Assembly: GCA_963746315.1 (NCBI GenBank)
Contig: CAVVAR010000003.1
Span: 124,001 to 188,000 of the forward strand
Direction of reading: 5' to 3'
Length of the DNA stretch: 64,000 nucleotides
From: Ga0077555 sp963746315
GTDB lineage: Bacteria; Pseudomonadota; Alphaproteobacteria; Rhizobiales; Hyphomicrobiaceae
The notes under the pieces are model-generated. The model made no database searches. It was given only the letters and a program-made list of their open reading frames with translations, and was not told the origin of the DNA. A program made the position numbers and the translations under genes. Positions 54,586-62,869 of this stretch are shown here, in pieces; position 1 is the stretch's first letter; each line of letters begins with the position of its first letter.

Positions 54586-55482
54586 CTAGTCCCTCTTCTT
54601 CATCAGCGCCCGGTAGGTCTCGATCACTTGGCTGTCGTCCTCGTGGCCATGCCCCATGCCCGACGCTGCCAGGAACAACTGGTGCGCGGCAGCCGAGAGC
54701 GGCAACGCCATCTTCGCGGCTCGCCCGGAATCGAGCACCAGTCCGAGATCCTTGACGAAAATGTCGACCGCACTCGTCACCATCGTATCGTAGTCGACCA
54801 TCCGCGGCCCGCGTGCCTTGAGCATCCAGCTCTGCGCCGCCGAGCCCGAGAGCACCTCGAGCGCGATCTTCGGATCGATTCCCGCCCGCTCGGCGAAAGC
54901 CAGCCCTTCTGCCGCAGCCGCGATATGCACACCGCAGAGCAACTGGTTGACCACCTTCATCGCCGCGCCTTGCCCCGGCTGCTCACCCAGGTGGAACAGG
55001 CTCGAGCCCATCGCAGCGAGTACCGGCTTTACGGTCTCGAAAACCGGTTTCTTCCCCGCGGCCATGATGGTCAGCGTCCCGTGCGAGGCTCCGGCCACAC
55101 CGCCTGAGACCGGCGCGTCGACAAACCCGCGCCCCGTCTTTTCCACTCCTCGCGCAATCGCCTCGACACGGTCGGGCGCGCACGTCGAGCAAACGATCAC
55201 CGTCGCATCCGGCTTCAAGGCCTCGAGCGCCAGCTTGTCGAAAAGCGCATCCTCGGCCTGGTCGGCGTTGACGACCATCAGGATGAGGATATCGGCTCCG
55301 CGGGCCGCTTCTTCCGCGCTCGCCGCACCGTTGCCTCCGTGCGAGGCAAGCCGGGCAACGGCCTCGGGATGCAGATCGTACCCCGTGACCTTGTACTGCT
55401 TCTTGACCAGCGTCTCCGCCATGGCGCCACCCATGGCGCCGAGCCCGATGAAGGCAATCGAACGGTGCATCGCATGCTCCAA
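54586..55482 (-). CDS. 3-hydroxyisobutyrate dehydrogenase-like (L-threonate-type) oxidoreductase
   Basis: 298 aa. N-terminal Rossmann IAFIGLGAMGGAMAETLVKK, NAD-binding, then the substrate-binding DAPVSGGVAGASHGTLTIMA, and catalytic Lys in GQGAAMKVVNQLLCGVHIAA. C-terminal helical domain with DIFVKDLGLVLDSGRAAKM. Beta-hydroxyacid dehydrogenase family; the SGG and KVVNQLL motifs point to the L-threonate/HIBADH subgroup. A start at 55470 is also possible. Close behind the MBL gene (7 nt), likely co-transcribed. Confidence 0.9.
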   Translation of the reverse strand: MEHAMHRSIAFIGLGAMGGAMAETLVKKQYKVTGYDLHPEAVARLASHGGNGAASAEEAARGADILILMVVNADQAEDALFDKLALEALKPDATVIVCSTCAPDRVEAIARGVEKTGRGFVDAPVSGGVAGASHGTLTIMAAGKKPVFETVKPVLAAMGSSLFHLGEQPGQGAAMKVVNQLLCGVHIAAAAEGLAFAERAGIDPKIALEVLSGSAAQSWMLKARGPRMVDYDTMVTSAVDIFVKDLGLVLDSGRAAKMALPLSAAAHQLFLAASGMGHGHEDDSQVIETYRALMKKRD

Positions 55483-55619
55483 GCGTCGCGTCTCATGCCC
55501 GGTGCCAAGCCGGGAAATACCTAGCCCGACTATGCCCGCAACCTCGCCAAAATGTAAGCACAGCCTCGTGTCGCGATCCGCTATGGTCGCACCGCGCCAT
55601 CGCCTCGCAGGTAACCTCC

Positions 55620-56882
55620 GTGTTTACATCGTTCTTTCCAAGGCCCAGGATCTTCTTCCTGTCGGTGATGGTGTACGCAGCCGTCGCCGTCGCGATCTGG
55701 TATGCGGCAGGAGAGACGATCGGAGTCCTCTTTGGCGTACCTGTCACTAGCGCCAGCCAGGACCCCGTTCTTGGCCTAGCCTATTTCGTGACCCCCCAAT
55801 TCATCTGGTTCTACGTCTACTATGCCGTCTGCTGCGCGGTGTTCGCGGCGCTCTGGTTCCTACTCTCGCCTCATCCTTGGCAGTGGTGGTCGATTGCCGT
55901 CTCGATGGTGATAGTTTTCTCCACCTATTTCTCGGTGCAGGTGACCGTCGCGATCAATAACTGGCGACGCCCCTTCTTCGACGCCGTCCAGAACGCGCTT
56001 TCAGGCAGCTCGACGACGACGACCGCGCAGCTTTATCAACTCATTTGGATATTCGCACAGATCGCGTTCCTCTGGATCGCGATCTATGTCGCAACGCGCT
56101 TCATTGTCAGCCACTACATCTTCCGCTGGCGAACGGCCATGAACAATCACTACATGAGCCGCTGGCCAGAGGTCCGCCATATCGAGGGCTCAGCCCAGCG
56201 CGTGCAAGAGGACACCATGCGCTTCGCCACCATTATGGAGGATCTCGGTGTCTCGGTGATCGACTCGGTGATGACCCTTTTCGCCTTCCTGCCTGTCCTT
56301 CTTGCCCTTTCAGCCCACGTCGTCGAGTTGCCCCTCGTCGGCGAAATACCGGGGTCGCTGCTCGTCGCCTCGATATGCTGGTCGCTCTTCGGCACAGTCT
56401 TGCTGGCCGTGGCCGGCATCAAGCTGCCCGGCCTCAATTTCCGCAATCAACGCGTCGAAGCCGCCTACCGCAAGGAGCTCGTCTACGGCGAGGACGATGT
56501 CGCACGAGCCCAACCCATGACGGTCGCCGACCTATTCTCGAATGTCCGAGCCAATTATTTTCGGCTTTATTTCCATTACACCTACTTCAACGTTTTTCGC
56601 GGAATGTATATTCAGGCAGACAATATATTCGCCTACCTCATTCTGATACCGACAATCGTGGCTGGAAAAATTACGTTCGGCATCTTGCAGCAGATCCTGA
56701 CGGCATTCCAGCAAGTATCCAATTCATTTCAGTATCTCGTCAACTCCTGGACGACGATCGTAGAGCTGTTGTCGATCCGCAAGCGTCTGCTCGCATTCGA
56801 GGCGGCCTTCGCGGGCAGCGTCCTGTCCGACATCGAACACGAGGTCGAGGCTCTATCCGACGACGCGAAGGGCCACGCATAG
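55620..56882 (+). CDS. SbmA/BacA-family peptide transporter
   Basis: 420 aa from a GTG at 55620. Seven or eight membrane helices, the characteristic FSVQVTVAINNWRRPFFDAV and HYIFRWRTAMNNHYMSRWPE segments and the RVQEDTMRFATIMEDLGV block, as in SbmA/BacA. These proton-driven importers take up peptides and related compounds and matter for symbiosis and peptide sensitivity in rhizobia. The SbmA core is complete, with no ABC ATPase domain. Divergent from the dehydrogenase gene. Confidence 0.9.
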   Translation: MFTSFFPRPRIFFLSVMVYAAVAVAIWYAAGETIGVLFGVPVTSASQDPVLGLAYFVTPQFIWFYVYYAVCCAVFAALWFLLSPHPWQWWSIAVSMVIVFSTYFSVQVTVAINNWRRPFFDAVQNALSGSSTTTTAQLYQLIWIFAQIAFLWIAIYVATRFIVSHYIFRWRTAMNNHYMSRWPEVRHIEGSAQRVQEDTMRFATIMEDLGVSVIDSVMTLFAFLPVLLALSAHVVELPLVGEIPGSLLVASICWSLFGTVLLAVAGIKLPGLNFRNQRVEAAYRKELVYGEDDVARAQPMTVADLFSNVRANYFRLYFHYTYFNVFRGMYIQADNIFAYLILIPTIVAGKITFGILQQILTAFQQVSNSFQYLVNSWTTIVELLSIRKRLLAFEAAFAGSVLSDIEHEVEALSDDAKGHA

Positions 56883-56906
56883 GCCCCCCGATCGCAGACG
56901 CATCCA

Positions 56907-57830
56907 TTACCGCTTTCCACCCGCGTCGATCGCCAGAGCCTGGGTGATGAACGTATGCGTCGGCGTTGGCACACCGTGTTTCTGGCCGAGGCGCACGACG
57001 GCCCCCGAAAGGTAGTTGACCTCGAGCGGCTTTCCGGCCCGCCGGTCGTGCGACATCGACGACGTCATGGCTGGCGGGTTGGCTTCGATCGCCTTCCACA
57101 CCCCGGCGACATCGCCTTCCTTCAGTGCGACACCTTCTGCTGTGCCGACAGCCACCACCTCGTTTACGGCCGCCTCCATCAACGCACGTGTGCCGGGCGT
57201 CTCCCGAATTGGACCCGCCGTGCTCCCCGTCAGCGTCGTCAGACCCGAGAACGGCGCCAGCATGGCGAATTTCATCCATACAGCTCGCCGGATGTCCCGC
57301 GACAGAATCGCATCGATGCCGGCAGCCTTGCAGGCCGCGTAAAACGCCTCCAGCTTCGCATTTGCACCGCCATCCGGCTCTCCGAACTCGATCCGGGCGA
57401 ACGGCCCGCGCTGCTCGATGACGCCCGGCCTCGGGATATGACTGGCGATCCGCGCAACGCCGGGCACAACATGTGCTCCGGGCAGGGCCTTGCCGATGAT
57501 CTCCGGCCCGTCGACCCCGTTCTGGAATGTAACGATGATCGTCTCCGGCCCCACCACAGAAGCGAGGCTCTTGGCGGCGCTCTCCGTGTCGCCGAGCTTC
57601 GTCGCGAACATCACGATATCGACCGGCCCACCCGCCTCGGCTGGCGTCGCGACAGCGCGAGCCGGCTTGACGGCGAGGTTCCCGAGCTGGCTGTCCAGCA
57701 TCAGCCCATCACGCTGCATCGCTTCCAGGTGCGCACCGCGCGCCACGAACACCACCTCGTTGCCGGCCCCCGCGAGGCGGCCACCGAAGTAGCCGCCGAC
57801 GCCGCCCGAGCCCATGACCAGGATCTTCAT
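56907..57830 (-). CDS. panE: 2-dehydropantoate 2-reductase (PanE/ApbA family)
   Basis: 307 aa from the ATG at 57830 (MKILVMGSGGVGGYFGGRLA, NADPH-binding GxGxxG). Conserved catalytic Lys in FATKLGDTESAAKSLASVVG and the block TFQNGVDGPEIIGKALPGAH. Makes pantoate for CoA synthesis. Paralogues with other 2-oxoacid substrates exist, so the pan assignment is likely but not certain. The further upstream part of the frame does not look coding. Confidence 0.85.
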   Translation of the reverse strand: MKILVMGSGGVGGYFGGRLAGAGNEVVFVARGAHLEAMQRDGLMLDSQLGNLAVKPARAVATPAEAGGPVDIVMFATKLGDTESAAKSLASVVGPETIIVTFQNGVDGPEIIGKALPGAHVVPGVARIASHIPRPGVIEQRGPFARIEFGEPDGGANAKLEAFYAACKAAGIDAILSRDIRRAVWMKFAMLAPFSGLTTLTGSTAGPIRETPGTRALMEAAVNEVVAVGTAEGVALKEGDVAGVWKAIEANPPAMTSSMSHDRRAGKPLEVNYLSGAVVRLGQKHGVPTPTHTFITQALAIDAGGKR

Positions 57831-57876
57831 GCTCTGCCCTCGCCGATTCTGATTGTCGTCTGCCGCACCATTGCCT

Positions 57877-58794
57877 CTACCGCCCCTTGGCTGCAACGGC
57901 CTCGGCCAGTCGTCGAGGTCCATCTGCGTCGGCAGCGACATACCAGTCCGCGATCCGGCTCGACGTGACGAAGACGGTATCGTTGCGTTGCGCCAGTAGA
58001 TCCAGCGCCTTCTCGACGTAGTAGGCTCTGTGTGGCACCCCGACGATGTGTGGATGCAAACCGAACGTCACGATCCGAGGCCCTCGTGCCAGCTCGCGCT
58101 CCAAGACCGCCAACGTCACCTCGAGCCGCTTGAGCAGCTCGTCCGAGCCATGACTATGCACCACCCATGCCGGCACATCGTTGAGCTCCCAGGTATAGGG
58201 CAGGCACAGCAACGGCCCCTCTGCAGTCGTCATCCAGACCGGCAGATCGTCCACCAGCCAGTCGTGGATGAAATCGAGCCCCGCCCGCTTCAGATGCTCC
58301 GGCGTATCGTTGGTCTCGCCACCGCCGGCACCGAACCACCCGCGCACCCGCTTACCCGAGAGTGCCTCGAGCCGCTGGAGGCACTGCTTGATCTCCGCCG
58401 CCTCGTCCTCGGACTGCTTCAGCGTGCGCTGGAACCAGCCGTGCCCCACCAGCTCCCAGTCGAGATCCACGACCTTCCGGGCGAGCGTCGGATAGACATC
58501 CGCCACCTGCGCGTTCATGAACGCCGAGGCCTTGATTCCGCGCGCCTCCAGCATGTCGAAAAGACGCGGCATCCCGCAGCGCATGCCATATTCGACCCAC
58601 GAATAGTTCGGCACGTCCGGCGGATCGACCTTGGCCCCATGCGGCGCCGGCAGGATGCCGCGCGGCATCGGCCGGTCGAACGGCCAGTACTCGATGTTGA
58701 CCACGACATTGACGATCAGTGGCTTGCCATCGAGCAGCGACAGCTTCGGCCGCTCGCTCGACATGGCGAAGGGAATGCGCGGATTGGGCCACAT
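57877..58794 (-). CDS. Polysaccharide deacetylase (NodB/CE4) family protein
   Basis: 305 aa from the ATG at 58794, preceded by GAGGAGAAC. The NodB-homology pattern resembles the allantoinase/PuuE-like CE4 subgroup: LIVNVVVNIEYWPFDR, GMPRLFDMLEARGIKASAFM, ELVGHGWFQRTLKQSEDEAA, VRGWFGAGGGETNDTPEHLK and FGLHPHIVGVPHRAYY. The substrate could be N-acyl or ureido compounds rather than polysaccharide. 46 nt downstream of panE's opposite end in the same direction, so possibly one transcript. Confidence 0.82.
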   Translation of the reverse strand: MWPNPRIPFAMSSERPKLSLLDGKPLIVNVVVNIEYWPFDRPMPRGILPAPHGAKVDPPDVPNYSWVEYGMRCGMPRLFDMLEARGIKASAFMNAQVADVYPTLARKVVDLDWELVGHGWFQRTLKQSEDEAAEIKQCLQRLEALSGKRVRGWFGAGGGETNDTPEHLKRAGLDFIHDWLVDDLPVWMTTAEGPLLCLPYTWELNDVPAWVVHSHGSDELLKRLEVTLAVLERELARGPRIVTFGLHPHIVGVPHRAYYVEKALDLLAQRNDTVFVTSSRIADWYVAADADGPRRLAEAVAAKGR

Positions 58795-59080
58795 GGCTCG
58801 GTTCTCCTCGGCCGCCCGCATGTCGGGGCAGCTGCTACAATAGTACGATCCGCGCCGATTATGACACGGTCTCGCCGCTCGAACGCGAGCATAGCGTCAG
58901 CATCGACTGCAGAGAATTCGTGCGCCAGCGAGCGCCGCCGGCCTCATGCCATATGGCCGGCGTGCTGCCGACCCGCGGTCAGTTCAGCCTAGCGCAACAC
59001 GCCGTGCCGCGTGATGTCTACGGCTATGGCTTCTGCTAGGCTCTTGCGGTGCCGCACAGGCGCAGCTGGGGGACGGACGG

Positions 59081-59254
59081 ATGGCCTACGAGAACAGACG
59101 CCGCACGGGCGGCATGACGAGGCGCCAGCGCCGGCTTCTGGCACGTTTGGCCCTCGCCGCCGCCGTCGCGACCCTCATCGTCGTCCGCTACACCTCTCCC
59201 CGCTCGCTCTTCAACCCTGTCGAGACGAATGAAGCATCATCGCCGCGACGCTGA
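59081..59254 (+). CDS. Small basic single-helix membrane protein
   Basis: 57 aa with GGGGGACGG 5-15 nt before the ATG. An Arg-rich N-terminus (MAYENRRRTGGMTRRQRRLL) is followed by a hydrophobic helix (ARLALAAAVATLIVVRYTS) and a short polar tail ending in SPRR. Topology suggests a type II anchor with the basic part inside. Too short and too poor in similarity to name. Confidence 0.55.
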   Translation: MAYENRRRTGGMTRRQRRLLARLALAAAVATLIVVRYTSPRSLFNPVETNEASSPRR

Positions 59255-59365
59255 GGTCAGAACCCTTACGGCCGAGGTTGCCTTGGCGGCGCCCTCGCGA
59301 TAGAACGCGCTCTGCCGCCGCTGCCGCATGAAGCTTTCGAGTCTTCATCGCGCAGAGCCGAGGCC

Positions 59366-59439
59366 GCGGGTGTAGCTCAATGGTAGAGCAACAGCCTTCC
59401 AAGCTGATGACGAGGGTTCGATTCCCTTCACCCGCTCCA
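59366..59439 (+). tRNA. tRNA-Gly (anticodon TCC)
   Basis: 74 nt including an encoded CCA. Acceptor GCGGGTG pairs with CACCCGC (59429-59435). D arm GCTC..GAGC, anticodon stem CAGC/GCTG with loop CTTCCAA (anticodon TCC), T arm AGGGTTCGATTCCCT. Discriminator T. Reads GGA/GGG Gly codons. Confidence 0.97.
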
Positions 59440-59547
59440 ATCCTCAGTTGCTTCTTACCGTGGCGGCCCATCGCCGGCTCCAGGCCGCGCATTACGGCCA
59501 GCTGCAATCGCGGCCCCAGTGCAGCCCTACCCCCCACAAATTCCGGT

Positions 59548-60135
59548 CTATTGCAGTGTCGGACTGGCCGCTGGCATTGCAGCGAGCGCCGAGACGATCG
59601 AGCCGGGCGACAGCACTTGATCGAGCCGCAACAGGGCATCGGCAAACCCCTGCGCCGTCTCTGTTACCGCCTCCAAACGCATACTTTCCGCGAGCGCGAA
59701 CGCACAGGCGCGCAGCGCGGGACACGTCTGATGCTGGCTGGCGGCAATCATCGAGACGGCCAGACATTCGTCGCGGCAGAAGCTGCCGCAGGCCGCCGGG
59801 AAAACCTCGATGCTCCGATGGGCTGCGCTGTCGACAGCCGAAACCCAGAGCGAAAGCTGGGTGACGGCCAGTTTGGCACCAGCCACGCCGAAATGCCCGG
59901 AGTAGAGATTGAAGGCGCGCTCCCAGCACGCGATTTCACCACTATCCCTCCCGAGCATCCAATAGCGGAACCCGAGGGCGACGAGCCGCTCGGGCCCGGG
60001 CAGACAGGGGCCGAAACCAAGCCGGCATCGGCCAAGCTCGTCGTCGCGGCGCAACCTAACGAGGCGCTGCTTGCTGTGCATGAAACGCTCCGTCCGACCA
60101 TGTAGGGGCATCCGAGAATGGGACGCGGTGACCAT
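59548..60135 (-). CDS. Conserved hypothetical protein, Cys-rich centre
   Basis: About 195 aa from the ATG at 60135 (60111 and 60081 are in-frame alternatives). The conserved block is in the middle and C-terminal part: LVALGFRYWMLGRDSGEIAC, GAKLAVTQLSLWVSAVDSAA, CGSFCRDECLAVSMIAASQH, CPALRACAFALAESM. Five or more Cys in CGSFCRDEC and CPALRAC suggest metal binding. I recognise similar rhizobial hypothetical proteins but no function. Opposite to the tRNA. Confidence 0.78.
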   Translation of the reverse strand: MVTASHSRMPLHGRTERFMHSKQRLVRLRRDDELGRCRLGFGPCLPGPERLVALGFRYWMLGRDSGEIACWERAFNLYSGHFGVAGAKLAVTQLSLWVSAVDSAAHRSIEVFPAACGSFCRDECLAVSMIAASQHQTCPALRACAFALAESMRLEAVTETAQGFADALLRLDQVLSPGSIVSALAAMPAASPTLQ

Positions 60136-60160
60136 CAGTCGCCGCGTCCGGCGGTCCGCC

Positions 60161-61210
60161 TTAGGCTCCGGGACCAGCGTCGAAACCCACCTTGTCCATG
60201 ATCTGCGAGGCCTTCTTGCGCAGCGCCCCGATCTTGTCGAACGCGAGGGCGTCGGGCTTGAGCTTACCCCAGCTATCCACCGTCTTGGAGACTGCGACAC
60301 CCGCCTTCAGCGGATACTCGTTGACGCGCTCCGCATAGACGCCCTGACCGGCATCCGAGGACAGGAACTCGATCAGCTTGACCCCGTTCGCCTTGTGCGG
60401 CGCGTTCTTGGCGAGCAGCGCTCCCGAGATGTTGACGTGCGTGCCACGACCGGAGGCGTTGGGAAACAGGATCTTGATTGCCGCCGCCCACTGCTTCTGC
60501 TCAGGGTTCTTCTCGTTCGTCTGCATGGCCGCCATGTAGTAGGTGTTCGCGATCGCCAAGTCGCACTCACCCGCAAAGATCGCCTTGGCTTGGTCGCGGT
60601 CGCCGCCAGACGGCTTCTTTGCGAGGTTGGCCCTGACGCCACGCGCCCATGCCTCGGCCTTTTCCTCGCCGACGTGCGCGATAATCGATGCAAGCAGCCC
60701 GATGTTGTAGGTGTGTTGGCCCGAGCGTGAGCAGATCTTGCCCTTCCATTTCGGGTCCGCGAGTTCCTCGTACGTGATGGCGTCCTGCTTCACCCGTTCC
60801 TTCGAGGCGTAGACCACACGGGCCCGCTGCGACAGCCCGATCCAATGTCCCTCAGGGTCGCGATACTGCGACGGCACATTGGCGGCGACATTGCTCGAGG
60901 TCACCGGCTGCGAGATCCCTTTGGCTTTCGCGGCGGCAAGACGGCCGATGTCCACATCGAGCATCACGTCCACAGGGCTGTTGGCGCCCTCTGCTGCAAC
61001 ACGCTCAGCGAGCCCATCCTTTACGAAGACCATGTTGGTCTTGATGCCTGTCTTCTCGGTAAAGGCCTTGAGAAGCGGCTCGATCAACGCCGGCTCGCGC
61101 GACGAGTAAATGTTGACCGCTTCCTCCGCACGGGCGGGCGCGGCCATCGCCATTGCGAGAGCCGCGACCGTGGCAATTCCTGGAAGTGAGCGGCGATAGG
61201 TGCGTGGCAT
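60161..61210 (-). CDS. Periplasmic Fe(3+)-binding protein of an ABC transporter (FbpA/AfuA-like)
   Basis: 349 aa from the ATG at 61210. Signal peptide (LPGIATVAALAMAMAAPARA) and the two-lobe iron-binding fold: NIYSSREPALIEPLLKAFTE, GANSPVDVMLDVDIGRLAAA, WIGLSQRARVVYASKERVKQ, the conserved C-terminal GDRDQAKAIFAGECDLAIANTYY-like region and SGRGTHVNISGALLAKNAPH. Carries ferric ions in the periplasm. The permease and ATPase are not in the window, so it works with components elsewhere. Confidence 0.92.
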   Translation of the reverse strand: MPRTYRRSLPGIATVAALAMAMAAPARAEEAVNIYSSREPALIEPLLKAFTEKTGIKTNMVFVKDGLAERVAAEGANSPVDVMLDVDIGRLAAAKAKGISQPVTSSNVAANVPSQYRDPEGHWIGLSQRARVVYASKERVKQDAITYEELADPKWKGKICSRSGQHTYNIGLLASIIAHVGEEKAEAWARGVRANLAKKPSGGDRDQAKAIFAGECDLAIANTYYMAAMQTNEKNPEQKQWAAAIKILFPNASGRGTHVNISGALLAKNAPHKANGVKLIEFLSSDAGQGVYAERVNEYPLKAGVAVSKTVDSWGKLKPDALAFDKIGALRKKASQIMDKVGFDAGPGA

Positions 61211-61387
61211 CGGTGGTCTCTCCTTCACGTGCTCGAACAGGCGAAGATCCGAATTATTCGACTCCGTGAGAGTACAATTGCCATCGAATGCCTAACTGTC
61301 AAGCCACCACGAACTCCAAGCAACGCATTGGAATTACTCTAATTTCAATCTCCGCCCCGTGCGTTTCGAGAGCCTCCGGAATGTCCA

Positions 61388-61901
61388 TCAATTTCCGCTG
61401 GATCGCGCGGCGACTCGCGCTCGCGTCCCTCCACGGACACGTCCAGCCTGCGTCGATTTGCGTGCTACGGCGCCACGCTCGACAATCGCCGGTTTCGTCC
61501 TCGCGGAGCCAGCCATGTCGGCAAGTGTGTGCTGGTCGAGCACGCCGACGAAGGCTTCGAGGGCGACATCCAGAACTCGGTTGACGCCGTTGACGGCCGT
61601 TTTCCGTGCGCCAGCGCGCAGCGTCTCGGTATCGAGACCGATATCGGTTGATTCCATCGCGCGCACGATCTCGCCCATGCGAATCTGGTCGGCCGGACGT
61701 GCCAGTCCGACGCCGCCGTTCCTGCCGCGCGATGCAGCGATCAGTTCGGCCCGCGAAAGGAGATGCACGATCTTGAAGACATTCTGCATCGTGAGATCGA
61801 GCCTCTCGGCGAGGTCGGCCACTTTCACGAGCCGCCCCTGGGATCGCGCGCACTCGATCAGAATACGAATGGCATGACCGGTCGATTTATTGAGTTCGCA
61901 T
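61388..61901 (-). pseudogene. Rrf2-family regulator, single-base frameshift at the start
   Basis: The ATG at 61901 runs for four codons to a stop (M-R-T-Q-stop). Omitting one T at 61895-61896 (A on the coding strand) gives MRLNKSTGHAIRILIECARS, the usual Rrf2 start, and joins the long frame VKVADLAERLDLTMQNVFKI, SRGRNGGVGLARPADQIRMG and FVGVLDQHTLADM. The wing-helix part is intact. The Cys cluster that binds Fe-S in IscR and NsrR is missing, so it likely senses something else. The C-terminal 25 residues are Arg-rich. Confidence 0.8.
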
Positions 61902-62150
61902 GTGCGCGGTGCCTAGCGGTTGCTGGGTGTGTTCGGTGAGTGATCTAGCACATGGCAGGCTGGACCGAGAACAAAGCTAGTTGGTGGTTGACGACGCGAT
62001 TCCTTACCAGCAGCGTGATCTTGAGCCCGCCGCGCAGTCCTTGCCGAGTCACATTGCCAGCATGCCCCGGCCAACCACCGGGATTGACCGATGTCAGTGT
62101 TTTCACCCACAGTCCTGCCATTCTCCGTCCGCTCGTCTTAGGAGAACACC

Positions 62151-62354
62151 ATGTCGATCGATCGCATCGTGCTCGCATTCGCCGGATCGGTGATCCTGCT
62201 CAGTCTCTTGCTCGCCCATCAGCACAGCCCGAATTGGCTTTGGTTGACGGCCTTCGTCGGCGCCAATCTCTTGCAGTCGGCCTTCACCGGCTTCTGCCCG
62301 CTGGCCACGATCTTGAAGGCCCTCGGAGTCCGCCCCGGCGAAGCCTTCCGTTGA
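62151..62354 (+). CDS. DUF2892/YgaP-type inner-membrane protein
   Basis: 67 aa. DRIVLAFAGSVILLSLLLAH and LTAFVGANLLQSAFTGFCPL form the two helices of the YgaP C-terminal domain (DUF2892), with the characteristic FTGFCPLATILKALG and Cys. Preceded by AGGAGAACACC. Usually linked to sulfur-transfer (rhodanese) proteins or sulfide handling. Here it stands alone, diverging from the Rrf2 gene and followed by OsmC. Confidence 0.9.
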   Translation: MSIDRIVLAFAGSVILLSLLLAHQHSPNWLWLTAFVGANLLQSAFTGFCPLATILKALGVRPGEAFR

Positions 62355-62435
62355 TCGACCGGCCCCGACCCGCGCGATCCGACTGCCGCCACGAGGCCGC
62401 GTCCGGAATCGCACCAGCAAGGTGAGAATGACTGC

Positions 62436-62849
62436 ATGAGCCAGCGCGAAGTGACGGTCGTCGAAAGCGGGAACGGGCCCTACGGTCAGTTCATTACAGC
62501 CGGGAGCCACGTCCTCGGAGCCGATGAGCCCGGAGCTGTCGGCGGCAAGAATACGGGCCCCGATCCTTACGAGCTCGTGCTCGCCGGTCTGGGCGCCTGT
62601 ACGGCGATGACCATTCGCATGTATGCGAACCGCAAGGAATTGCCGTTGATAAAGGTCGAGGTCCGGCTGCGCCACCTGCAGCGCGCCGCCGCTGGCAAAG
62701 ACATCAAGGACAAGTTCGAGCGCGTCGTTATCCTCGAGGGTGACCTCACCAATGAGCAGCGACAACACCTGCTCGAGATCGCCGACCGTTGCCCGGTTAG
62801 CCAGACACTGAAGCGCAGCTCCGACATCGCCTCGTCGCTGGCGGAATAG
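62436..62849 (+). CDS. OsmC-family peroxiredoxin-like protein
   Basis: 137 aa. OsmC/Ohr fold with the first active Cys in ELVLAGLGACTAMTIRMYAN and the second in LLEIADRCPVSQTLKRSS, plus VRLRHLQRAAAGKDIKDKFE. Two-Cys thiol peroxidase for organic hydroperoxides, probably thioredoxin- or lipoyl-dependent. Downstream of DUF2892 with 81 nt between, likely the same transcript. Confidence 0.92.
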   Translation: MSQREVTVVESGNGPYGQFITAGSHVLGADEPGAVGGKNTGPDPYELVLAGLGACTAMTIRMYANRKELPLIKVEVRLRHLQRAAAGKDIKDKFERVVILEGDLTNEQRQHLLEIADRCPVSQTLKRSSDIASSLAE

Positions 62850-62869
62850 CCGGAGCCGCCGTCACGGGC

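Noticed and set aside
59366..59439. Possible tRNA-Sec (selC)
   Set aside because: Anticodon is TCC and the arms have normal length; it is tRNA-Gly.
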